Assembly (NCBI RefSeq): GCF_008386635.1
Contig: NZ_VUOE01000001.1
Location: 2,223,857 to 2,287,856, forward strand
From: Maribacter flavus
GTDB lineage: Bacteria > Bacteroidota > Bacteroidia > Flavobacteriales > Flavobacteriaceae
DNA length: 64,000 bases
Direction: 5' to 3'
The notes below the pieces were generated by a model. It did not search any database. It had not been told where the DNA came from and saw nothing but the letters and a program-made list of their open reading frames with translations. Every line of letters begins with the position of its first letter. Position 1 is the first letter of the stretch. Position numbers and translations under genes: made by a program. Shown here in pieces: positions 1-7,123 of this stretch.

Positions 1-686
1 ATGGTATCACTGAGCAACACACCTGCGACACTTTCTTCCAAATTAAGGTTTCTGACGAAGCGATTTAACTCATCCATGGCAGTATTTGCATTTTCACTTG
101 TTTGCTTAAAGTTTTGTAATGTTTGCTCCAAGTGGTCAGCCAAAATAGTATCATTGAGTAATCTTCCTAACGTACCTTGACCTTCGGTAAGTGCCTTTGA
201 GACTTTCAAAAGATCGATAGTCAACAATGCGGCATTATCATTTGTTATATTCAAGGTGCTCATCATATCTTGTGTGCCAACTTTGCTTCTAGACTGTAGC
301 TCATCTCCCGGAACAATTAGTTCACTGGGCCCTTCGCCAGGTGTTATATTGATGAGCATACTGCCAACTAAACCATTTGAGCCTATACTTGCAAGTGCAT
401 TTTTTTTAATATGCTTTCGCATGTCATCCTCAATTCTCATAAGTACTCGTATAGTGGTATCGTTTATTATTTCAATACCATTTACAGTACCAACATTTAT
501 TCCTGAAAAACGAACATTATTGCCATTTTGAAGACCAGTGGCATTTTTAAATATAGCACTTATCCCGAAGGTTTTCCCGAACATATTCTGTCTATTGCCA
601 ATTAGAAAAGCAGCAAAAAGCAGCAAGACTGTCCCTGTGACTACAAATACGCCTAATCTTAAATTTTCCAACTTAGTCTTTGTCAT
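1..686 (-). CDS. mlaD: MlaD-family (MCE) lipid-transport protein, partial
   Basis: Periplasmic substrate-binding subunit of an Mla-type ABC system that moves phospholipids between the membranes. Reading leftward from the ATG at 686, a short cytoplasmic segment (MTKTKLENLRLG) is followed by one membrane helix and then the MCE core, recognisable by the segments 'LQNGNNVRFSGINVG' and 'GLVGSMLINITPGEG'. The helical tail runs off the window, so the C-terminus is not visible. It lies 4 bp after the ATPase gene and is the third gene of the mlaE-mlaF-mlaD operon. Family assignment is firm; length cannot be judged. Confidence 0.88.
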   Translation of the reverse strand, partial: MTKTKLENLRLGVFVVTGTVLLLFAAFLIGNRQNMFGKTFGISAIFKNATGLQNGNNVRFSGINVGTVNGIEIINDTTIRVLMRIEDDMRKHIKKNALASIGSNGLVGSMLINITPGEGPSELIVPGDELQSRSKVGTQDMMSTLNITNDNAALLTIDLLKVSKALTEGQGTLGRLLNDTILADHLEQTLQNFKQTSENANTAMDELNRFVRNLNLEESVAGVLLSDT

Positions 687-690
687 ATTC

Positions 691-1476
691 CTATTTTTTA
701 AAAAACGCCTCAACTTTTGGATCGGATGACGATGATAATTCAGAAAAAGTACCGTCTGCGTAGTTTATACCGTCTACCAAAAGAATCATTCGCTCGGATA
801 TCACACGGGCACAGTCTACGTCGTGGGTAATTATTAAAGAAGAGGTATTATATTTTTTTTGGATACTGCGCATTAATTCAATGATTTCCTTTGCCGTAAT
901 AGGATCCAATCCACTAGTAGGTTCATCGTATAGAATAATTTTTGGTTTGAGAATAAGTGTACGCGCCAAGGCAACTCGTCTTTTCATTCCTCCAGAGAGC
1001 TCTGATGGCATTAAATCCATTGTATGGCCCAGACCTACATTTTCCAATGCCTCTATTACCAGAGGGGTAGTATCTTGGACAACACCCAGTTTCTCTTTGT
1101 GTCTACGCATTGGAAATTCTAGATTCTCTCGCACCGTCATGGAATCATATAAAGCACTACCTTGAAAAAGAAACCCTATATCTGAACGTAGTTCGTCCAA
1201 GTTTTGACGATCTAGGGCGCCTATCTCCCTACCCATAACCTCTATATATCCACTATCTGGTGTCATCAATCCAACAAGGCATTTAATCATTACAGACTTG
1301 CCCGAGCCCGATTTTCCCATGACTACTAAATTTTCACCTTTATATAGCACCATATTGAAACCATTTAATACTTGGTTACTTCCAAAGCTTTTTCGAAGAT
1401 CTTCGATACGGATGACCACCTTTCGTCCTTTATCATTTTTTGGTTCCATTAAGTTTTTTGAAGCTATTAAAGGCAT
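691..1476 (-). CDS. mlaF: Mla-type ABC transporter ATP-binding protein
   Basis: Cytoplasmic ATPase driving the lipid transporter. Walker A is GKSGSGKS (about residues 54-61), the Q-loop is FLFQGSALYDSM, the signature is LSGGMKRRVALAR, and Walker B is IILYDEPTSGLDP followed by the His-switch IITHD. The FLFQGSALYDSMTV segment is typical of Mla/Mkl ATPases. The permease gene lies 9 bp upstream and mlaD 4 bp downstream. A second Met at codon 10 (1449) is a possible alternative start. The usual family length is about 250-270 residues, and this one has 261. Confidence 0.92.
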   Translation of the reverse strand: MPLIASKNLMEPKNDKGRKVVIRIEDLRKSFGSNQVLNGFNMVLYKGENLVVMGKSGSGKSVMIKCLVGLMTPDSGYIEVMGREIGALDRQNLDELRSDIGFLFQGSALYDSMTVRENLEFPMRRHKEKLGVVQDTTPLVIEALENVGLGHTMDLMPSELSGGMKRRVALARTLILKPKIILYDEPTSGLDPITAKEIIELMRSIQKKYNTSSLIITHDVDCARVISERMILLVDGINYADGTFSELSSSSDPKVEAFFKK

Positions 1477-1485
1477 TTTTTTTAT

Positions 1486-2295
1486 TTAGAGTTCATAAAA
1501 AATATCTGAAACGAAAACTGCGATAAAATCCACAACAAACAATAAGAGGGATGCCGTTACTACGGCCGTGTTGGCCGCTACACCAACACCGGCCGTACCT
1601 TTTTTACAATAATATCCTTTATAGCAGCCTACTAAACCGATTACAAAACCGAAAAAAAAGGATTTTATCGTTGCTGGGACCAAATCACCAAAACTCAAGG
1701 CATCAAAAACTGTATTAAAATATAGTTGAAAAGATACTTGCCCCTTCAAATTCTCAACCAAGGCGGAACCATACAATGCGATCAAATCCCCAAAAATGAC
1801 CAGAAGCGGAATCATTAGCGTCGTAGCCAAAATTCGGGTCACGACCAAATATTTGAATGGATTGGTTCCAGATACCTCCATGGCATCAATTTGCTCCGTT
1901 ACCCGCATAGATCCCAATTCGGCCCCAATACCAGAAGCGATTCTGCCTGCACAGATCAAAGCCGTTATGACAGGGCCAATTTCCCTTACTATGGAAATAC
2001 CTACCATATTGGGCATCATTGATACGGCCCCGAATTGAATCATGGTAGGCCTTGATTGCAGTGTTAACACTAAACCAATAATGAAGTTGGTCATGACAAC
2101 CAGTACCAACGACCTATTTCCCATATGATAACATTGGCGTAAAAGTTCCTTGAATTCAAAAGGAAGTGTAAATGTCTCTTTGAAAAATCGACCTGCAAAA
2201 TAGGATAGTTCTCCTATTTGGATAAAGAATTTCTTTATCCTGCTGACCATTTTTGAAGTAATAAAGACCGGTTTCACAATGTAAGCCATTCTCAA
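1486..2295 (-). CDS. mlaE: MlaE-family ABC transporter permease
   Basis: Inner-membrane permease of the lipid ABC transporter, 269 residues, the usual size. The conserved MlaE block is visible (IVREIGPVITALICAGRIAS, then GAELGSMRVTEQIDAMEV), with membrane segments before and after it and a hydrophobic C-terminus. First gene of the operon. A second Met two codons in (2289) is equally possible as the start. A CRP/FNR-like palindrome lies 28 bp upstream, in the region shared with the divergent LOG gene. Confidence 0.92.
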   Translation of the reverse strand: MRMAYIVKPVFITSKMVSRIKKFFIQIGELSYFAGRFFKETFTLPFEFKELLRQCYHMGNRSLVLVVMTNFIIGLVLTLQSRPTMIQFGAVSMMPNMVGISIVREIGPVITALICAGRIASGIGAELGSMRVTEQIDAMEVSGTNPFKYLVVTRILATTLMIPLLVIFGDLIALYGSALVENLKGQVSFQLYFNTVFDALSFGDLVPATIKSFFFGFVIGLVGCYKGYYCKKGTAGVGVAANTAVVTASLLLFVVDFIAVFVSDIFYEL

Positions 2296-2322
2296 ATATA
2301 GATTGAAAAGGGTTTTTTTAAA

Positions 2323-2336
2323 ATGACCAATATCAT
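2323..2336. promoter_or_regulatory. CRP/FNR-like palindrome ATGAC-N4-ATCAT
   Basis: ATGACCAATATCAT sits between the divergent mlaE and LOG-family genes. The same ATGAC-N4-ATCAT layout recurs at 53732, 57503 (reverse) and 61734, and near-variants occur at 59406 and 61799. It resembles FNR-type boxes (TTGAT-N4-ATCAA). No regulator of that family is in the window, so assignment is inference. Confidence 0.4.
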
Positions 2337-2404
2337 GCTGGTAATGAGAATTGTCATCTTTTACTTTTTAGATCGGTGTTACTTTTATTGATCAAAGATT
2401 TATC

Positions 2405-3169
2405 ATGAAACAGGAGTCAAAAAATGATTCGAATTCTTATTATCTAAGTGAGGAGCGTACTTTTTTAGATGGTCCAAGGAGTAGATTCAAAGAATTATGG
2501 TTTACACTAAAGGTTCAATATCAATTCATTAGGGCCTTTCGTAAATTACACTTTATAGGACCTTGTGTAACAGTATTTGGATCGGCAAGATTTGAGGAGG
2601 ACAATATCTATTACAAACAAGCGGAGGAGGTTGGCAAGGCATTATCAGAAATGGGTTTTGCAGTTATGACAGGTGGCGGGCCGGGAATCATGGAGGCGGC
2701 TAACAAGGGTGCCTATCTCAATAATGGTTTTTCCATTGGTTGTAATATTATATTGCCATTTGAGCAGAAACCTAATCCTTATCTACATAAATGGATTAAT
2801 ATCCCTTATTTCTTCGTGCGTAAGTTTTTGTTATTGAAATATTCCTATGCATTTGTGGTCATGCCTGGGGGAATAGGCACTTTGGATGAACTCTTTGAGG
2901 CATTGACGCTGATTCAAACTAAAATGATACACCATTTCCCCGTTGTGATTTTTGGAAAGGAATATCATAAGGAACTCTATCACCATATTCAGGCCATGGC
3001 CAAAAATGAAAGTATTTCGCAGGAGGATATGAACCTATTGTTTCTTACTGATTCTGTGGAGGAAATGACACAACACCTTAATGAATATGCTGTTAAGAGA
3101 TTCGGACTTGTTAAAAAGCCCATGGAAACCAGGTGGTGGTTTGGGGAGACCAGATCTAAGAGAACATGA
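2405..3169 (+). CDS. LOG-family (TIGR00730) nucleotide 5'-monophosphate phosphoribohydrolase-like protein
   Basis: Rossmann-fold protein of 254 residues. It carries the family nucleotide-binding motif MTGGGPGIMEAANKGA and the catalytic/binding motif MPGGIGTLDELFEALTLIQT. Characterised members release the base from nucleoside 5'-monophosphates (cytokinin-activating LOG or PpnN-like activity); which nucleotide is used here cannot be told. It is divergent from mlaE. The first 60 residues precede the core and are charged. Cytosolic, with no signal peptide. Confidence 0.88.
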   Translation: MKQESKNDSNSYYLSEERTFLDGPRSRFKELWFTLKVQYQFIRAFRKLHFIGPCVTVFGSARFEEDNIYYKQAEEVGKALSEMGFAVMTGGGPGIMEAANKGAYLNNGFSIGCNIILPFEQKPNPYLHKWINIPYFFVRKFLLLKYSYAFVVMPGGIGTLDELFEALTLIQTKMIHHFPVVIFGKEYHKELYHHIQAMAKNESISQEDMNLLFLTDSVEEMTQHLNEYAVKRFGLVKKPMETRWWFGETRSKRT

Positions 3170-3261
3170 TTATGATCATTTTTATATGTAGTCACAGGAA
3201 CTACTTTTAACTATAAAAATATTTAAGGGAAAAGAGACAATTCTACTGAAAAACGACAGAT

Positions 3262-4197
3262 ATGGTTAAATTAGTTTACTTTGGTATATGGTCCCTACTA
3301 TTGATTTTGACGTCATGTAATGCAAAAAACTCTCATGCTTTAGAGGAAGGGCAGACTGAAAAGATTATTTCATATGCCGGTGGAGATGAAATCAAACTGC
3401 CAAAAATGGTGCCGATAAATAGAAATGTTACCATCGGGGAGTATTTTGATTATATTGATTCTTTGGTAATTCGTTACGATTCTTTATTATCTTATCAATT
3501 GTCAGAACATGTTATTGTAAGGAATAATCCATGGATAATTGACACTTTGGCTAATACGGATTATTACAGGATGATTTCCCGAGATTCCTTTGTATATGAC
3601 CAGCGACAATTGACCGTACTCCCAAAAGGAAGTCAACTTTTTATTCCAGATTCGATTAAAGCCAATCAAATACTAGGACAATTTGCAAAAACCGAAATCG
3701 ATGTGAATATTCCTGAATTCAAATTAAGAATATTTCAAGATTCTGTTTTGTTATATACATTTCCCGTTCGCGTAGGACAAAATAGGGAACGTTACTTGAA
3801 ATTTGGGGACCGTATTACTGATTTGCGCACCAAAACAGGAAGTGGGACCATAATTGATTATGTCAGGCACCCTGAATTCTACAATCCGGTAAATGGCAAA
3901 CAGTTTTATGTTACCAAACGTGATGATGGAAAAACGACTATCATGCCTCAAATCCCTTGGATCGAAACAGAAATAAACGGGATCAGAAATGGACAAATGA
4001 TACATCCAACCACCAATCCTGAAACTTTAGGAAAGGCCTATTCGAATGGATGTATTGGCACGAGGGAGGCAGATGCGTGGATAATCTATTATTACTCTCC
4101 CAATGGAACAAAGCTAAGGATTCGCTATGATTTAAAAACGTACGAAGAAGGTAGGGTAGTGGCCGTATTTAAGGATATTTATGATAAGAATAATTAA
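3262..4197 (+). CDS. L,D-transpeptidase (YkuD) lipoprotein
   Basis: Envelope enzyme expected to make or break L,D cross-links in peptidoglycan. The N-terminus is a lipoprotein signal with lipobox LTSC (lipidated Cys19). The YkuD domain occupies about residues 150-295; His248 and nucleophile Cys264 are in MIHPT and SNGCIGTREAD. In canonical members the Arg follows the Cys directly (SHGCIR), whereas here it is three residues on, a common Bacteroidota variant. It lies just outside the left edge of the proposed tRNA-Arg island. Confidence 0.85.
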   Translation: MVKLVYFGIWSLLLILTSCNAKNSHALEEGQTEKIISYAGGDEIKLPKMVPINRNVTIGEYFDYIDSLVIRYDSLLSYQLSEHVIVRNNPWIIDTLANTDYYRMISRDSFVYDQRQLTVLPKGSQLFIPDSIKANQILGQFAKTEIDVNIPEFKLRIFQDSVLLYTFPVRVGQNRERYLKFGDRITDLRTKTGSGTIIDYVRHPEFYNPVNGKQFYVTKRDDGKTTIMPQIPWIETEINGIRNGQMIHPTTNPETLGKAYSNGCIGTREADAWIIYYYSPNGTKLRIRYDLKTYEEGRVVAVFKDIYDKNN

Positions 4198-4279
4198 AAT
4201 CAAATTTGTATTTCTATTTGTTGTGGTTGATATAGGTATGTATAATCATACCGCACTCATAATAGAGAATTGTCCAAAT

Positions 4280-4314
4280 AAAAAAAACGCTCAAGCAGGC
4301 TAGGAGTTTTTTTT
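4280..4314. terminator. Bidirectional terminator-like hairpin
   Basis: An eight-A run and CTC face GAG and an eight-T run across a short loop, about 80 bp after the L,D-transpeptidase stop. The stem has a two-base bulge, so strength is uncertain. Confidence 0.4.
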
Positions 4315-4334
4315 CTCATTGAACTTCTCATTCT

Positions 4335-4376
4335 TGATCGCGGAAGGATTTGAACCTTTGATCGTATGTTTAGAAG
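4335..4376 (-). other. Decayed tRNA-Arg 3' half: putative left attachment site of the island
   Basis: Forty-two bases match the 3' part of the intact tRNA-Arg(TCT) at 16953-17026 at 33 positions, in the same orientation. They keep the acceptor 3' strand, the TTC-type T-loop with a partly compensated stem, and the TTCTAA anticodon-loop end. The 5' half of a tRNA is absent: the sequence to the right is AT-rich and does not fold as D-arm or acceptor. A tRNA 3' end at this place, 148 bp from a tyrosine recombinase start, is the usual signature of an integration site. The nine mismatches mean that it is either old or derived from a different tRNA-Arg. Confidence 0.6.
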
Positions 4377-4482
4377 AAGGTAGATTTATGGTTTTATGTG
4401 TATCTAAAAACATTTAAAAATAACTGATAATCAATGTTTTATAAAATATATGAATTCATATGAAACCATATAATACCCGATT

Positions 4483-4504
4483 TTGAGTGCAAATTGAGTG
4501 CAAA
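4483..4504 (+). repeat. Tandem 11-bp direct repeat TTGAGTGCAAA x2
   Basis: Two contiguous perfect copies of TTGAGTGCAAA lie immediately before the recombinase ATG (4524). The position between the putative attachment core and the integrase gene fits arm-type binding sites or an autoregulatory site; this is inference. The second copy includes a TTG in frame with the recombinase, which is not favoured as the start. Confidence 0.7.
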
Positions 4505-4523
4505 TTTTTCATGTCTTCAATTT

Positions 4524-5720
4524 ATGAAGACTAATAAAACCCTCTCAATTGATACTAGACGAAAAAGAAAGGATGGATTATTTCCAATTATTTTTAGACT
4601 GAGCCATTATCGAAAAACAATTACTATTTCTACAGGATTTGCCGTTCCCCCTGAATATTGGAATGAGAAAAAACGAGAGGAAAAAGGAACATATGAGGGA
4701 GTATCTTCTATTACTCGTTTGAACAATATGCAGACAAAAAAGAAAACCGAACTGAGGGACGGTATTAATCTATTAGAAGAAAACATTCAGTTGGAAGGTT
4801 TGGGAATTTCTGATTTGAAGCGCATACTTACCAAAACGACCAAGAAGATTTCCTTTTTTGAATATACACAAGAACTCATAGATGAAATAGAGGAAGCCCA
4901 AAAATTTGGAAATGCTAGGGCCTATAAAAGCGTATTGGGCGCTTTAAGAAATTTTCATAGAAAGAAAAGTTTGCGTTTTGAAGATGTAAATTATTCATTT
5001 CTCAAAAAATTTCAAATCGCCCTGCTTAAAAAGGAAAATAGCATCAATGGATTATCTATGTTCATGCGTACCATCAGGGCTATATATAACAAAGCCATTC
5101 GTCAGGAAATTGTATCGGCAGACAGTTATCCATTTAGGAAGTACAATATAAAAACCGAACCAACGGCAAAAAGAGCCATTAGCAAGGATAAAATCAAACG
5201 TATTCTTGATTTGGAGCTTAAGCCGGACACTCCATTAATTCACGCAAAAGCCTATTTTATATGTTCATACTTGATGAACGGCATTTCATTTATAGACATA
5301 GCATTTCTAAAAATGGAAAATGTTATTGACGCACGAATCCAATATAAAAGGCAAAAAACAGCCAAGCCTTATGTTGTTAAAATAACCAATCAACTTTCCT
5401 CTATTCTTGAATACTATCTTGAAGGAAAAAAGAAATCTGACTTCATTTTCCCAAAAATACGAATGGAGAGCCTACAGAATCAATATTATGACGTGCAATG
5501 GGAACGAAAACTGTACAATAAACGGTTGAAAGAAATTGCCGAGCTATGTGATATCGAAGAAAAACTAACAAGTTATGTTAGTCGACATTCTATGGCAACT
5601 AATCTTATTTTGAACGATGTGCCAATCAACGCGCTAAGTAAAATGCTTGGACATAGTAAATTACAGACCACGGAGATTTATATTAAGAATTTACCCGCCC
5701 ATATTATGGATATGTATTAG
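4524..5720 (+). CDS. Tyrosine recombinase/integrase (Bacteroidetes type)
   Basis: Site-specific recombinase of 398 residues from ATG 4524. An upstream in-frame TTG at 4494 falls inside a tandem repeat and is less likely. Order: N-terminal arm-binding domain (to about 85, with the typical ISTGFAVPPEYWNEKKRE stretch), SAM-like core-binding domain (about 105-210), catalytic domain. In the C-terminal part SRHSMAT supplies His and Arg, GHSKLQTTEIYIK the late His and the Tyr nucleophile. The first catalytic Arg, often in RGMSF-D in this family, appears as Asn in MNGISFIDIA, so activity is uncertain. It probably inserted the island that follows. Confidence 0.85.
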   Translation: MKTNKTLSIDTRRKRKDGLFPIIFRLSHYRKTITISTGFAVPPEYWNEKKREEKGTYEGVSSITRLNNMQTKKKTELRDGINLLEENIQLEGLGISDLKRILTKTTKKISFFEYTQELIDEIEEAQKFGNARAYKSVLGALRNFHRKKSLRFEDVNYSFLKKFQIALLKKENSINGLSMFMRTIRAIYNKAIRQEIVSADSYPFRKYNIKTEPTAKRAISKDKIKRILDLELKPDTPLIHAKAYFICSYLMNGISFIDIAFLKMENVIDARIQYKRQKTAKPYVVKITNQLSSILEYYLEGKKKSDFIFPKIRMESLQNQYYDVQWERKLYNKRLKEIAELCDIEEKLTSYVSRHSMATNLILNDVPINALSKMLGHSKLQTTEIYIKNLPAHIMDMY

Positions 5721-6190
5721 GAAAGACTTGAAATTAAGATATACTTCAGGTAGAATATTTTTTCCTTTTATAGGATGGCCAAATACTCATTAGAATTGTT
5801 TACATTCATTTTATTGACTCTTTTAGACGGTATGTCCAATTGTTGAATCCAATAGGTCATATTTAATTATTTATCTAAAAAGTTAAATAACAATCACATT
5901 TTCAATTAAAGACTTCTTTGAAAACCATAAGATTTATCTGATAGAATGTTCAAATAAAGACCGGAGGTCGAGATAGAAAAAAACAACCTTCAAAACTCTT
6001 TAACACATTAAAAGGTTACCTATTAGGCACATCAAAATATTTTCAATTCACAACATTTAACAAATTGTACATAAATGGATTATATAATTTTACCTACTTT
6101 TTTATTGGTAAGATATATTAGATAACCAAATTTCAATGGCATGTCCTTAAGTCCTTGTTGTTCACACAGATTTATTGAATTCGCATTAAC
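5721..6190. other. 470-bp gene-free spacer after the integrase
   Basis: AT-rich. No open frame of useful length, tRNA or repeat family was recognised on either strand. It should hold the promoter of the 6191 gene set, but no clear Bacteroidota TTG / TAnnTTTG pair at proper spacing was seen. Confidence 0.5.
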
Positions 6191-7093
6191 TTGATGAGAA
6201 TAAGATTATTGACTTTCGTAATGGCTCTTGGATGGAGTTGCAATGCTCTATCCCAACTTCCTATACAAACCTTGGAAAAGAGTATAAAACCACTTTATAA
6301 AATGGTGGATACATCATTGCAAAATAATCTAGAATATGAGCTTACCAAAAATAAGGATTGGGCACAACTCATCGATTCAAAAAAAATGGCGGTTGGTATC
6401 GTTGACCTAAGTAATCCTGAAGATATACGATTTGCCAGGGTCAATGGTACCCATATGATGTACGCGGCGAGCTTGCCAAAGATTGCCATATTATTGGCTT
6501 CAATGGACGCCATTGAAAAAGGGGAATTGAAGGAAACTATCGAAGTTAAAAAAGATATGCGCCTGATGATCAGTAAATCTGATAATGCGGCCTCTACCCG
6601 AATGATTGACCGTTTGGGTTATGACAAAATCGAAGAGGTTATGACGGATTCCAAATATGCCTTTTATGACGAGGAGACTGGAGGCGGTCTCTGGGTAGGA
6701 AAGCGTTATGGCGGCGGCGGTGATACGCATCGTGAACCGTTAAAGAACTTAAGCCACGCCGCGTCAGTATCACAAGTATGCCGGTTCTACTATCTTTTGG
6801 CCCACGGTAAATTAGTCAATGAAAGACGTTCAAAACAGATGCTCGACATTATGGAAAACCCTGAACTGCACCACAAGTTTGTCAATACATTAGATCAGAT
6901 TGCACCAAATGCCAGACTTTTCCGAAAGTCAGGTTCTTGGAAAACCTACCACTCCGATTCTATTTTGGTTTGGGGCAAGGACCCTGAAAGGCGTTATATA
7001 TTAGTTGCCTTGATTGACGACGCTAATGGGGAACAGATTATTCGAGACTTGGTCAAACCTGTGGAGAAAGTATTGAAAAAGCCCGTTCTTTGA
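6191..7093 (+). CDS. Class-A beta-lactamase-like periplasmic serine hydrolase (paralogue of 12360)
   Basis: Exported serine hydrolase, 300 residues, with a signal peptide (about 1-21, ending NALSQ). The penicilloyl-serine fold motifs are all present: SxxK as Ser94-Leu-Pro-Lys97, SDN at 130-132, KSG at 246-248. The omega-loop motif ExxLN that supplies Glu166 in true class A beta-lactamases is not visible; the stretch there is Gly-rich (GGLWVGKRYGGGG). It is therefore more likely a peptidoglycan- or peptide-directed hydrolase or DD-peptidase than a resistance enzyme. The transporter starts 30 bp downstream. The segment around SxxK (AVGIVDLSNP...) aligns with the serine hydrolase at 12360, so the two genes are paralogues. 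Substrate unknown. Confidence 0.8.
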   Translation: MMRIRLLTFVMALGWSCNALSQLPIQTLEKSIKPLYKMVDTSLQNNLEYELTKNKDWAQLIDSKKMAVGIVDLSNPEDIRFARVNGTHMMYAASLPKIAILLASMDAIEKGELKETIEVKKDMRLMISKSDNAASTRMIDRLGYDKIEEVMTDSKYAFYDEETGGGLWVGKRYGGGGDTHREPLKNLSHAASVSQVCRFYYLLAHGKLVNERRSKQMLDIMENPELHHKFVNTLDQIAPNARLFRKSGSWKTYHSDSILVWGKDPERRYILVALIDDANGEQIIRDLVKPVEKVLKKPVL

Positions 7094-7123
7094 TAAAGTC
7101 GAACAAGTAACCAACATTTACGA

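Noticed and set aside
6191-7093. Antibiotic-resistance beta-lactamase
   Set aside because: SxxK, SDN and KSG are present but no omega-loop Glu motif is visible, so a resistance call is not supported.
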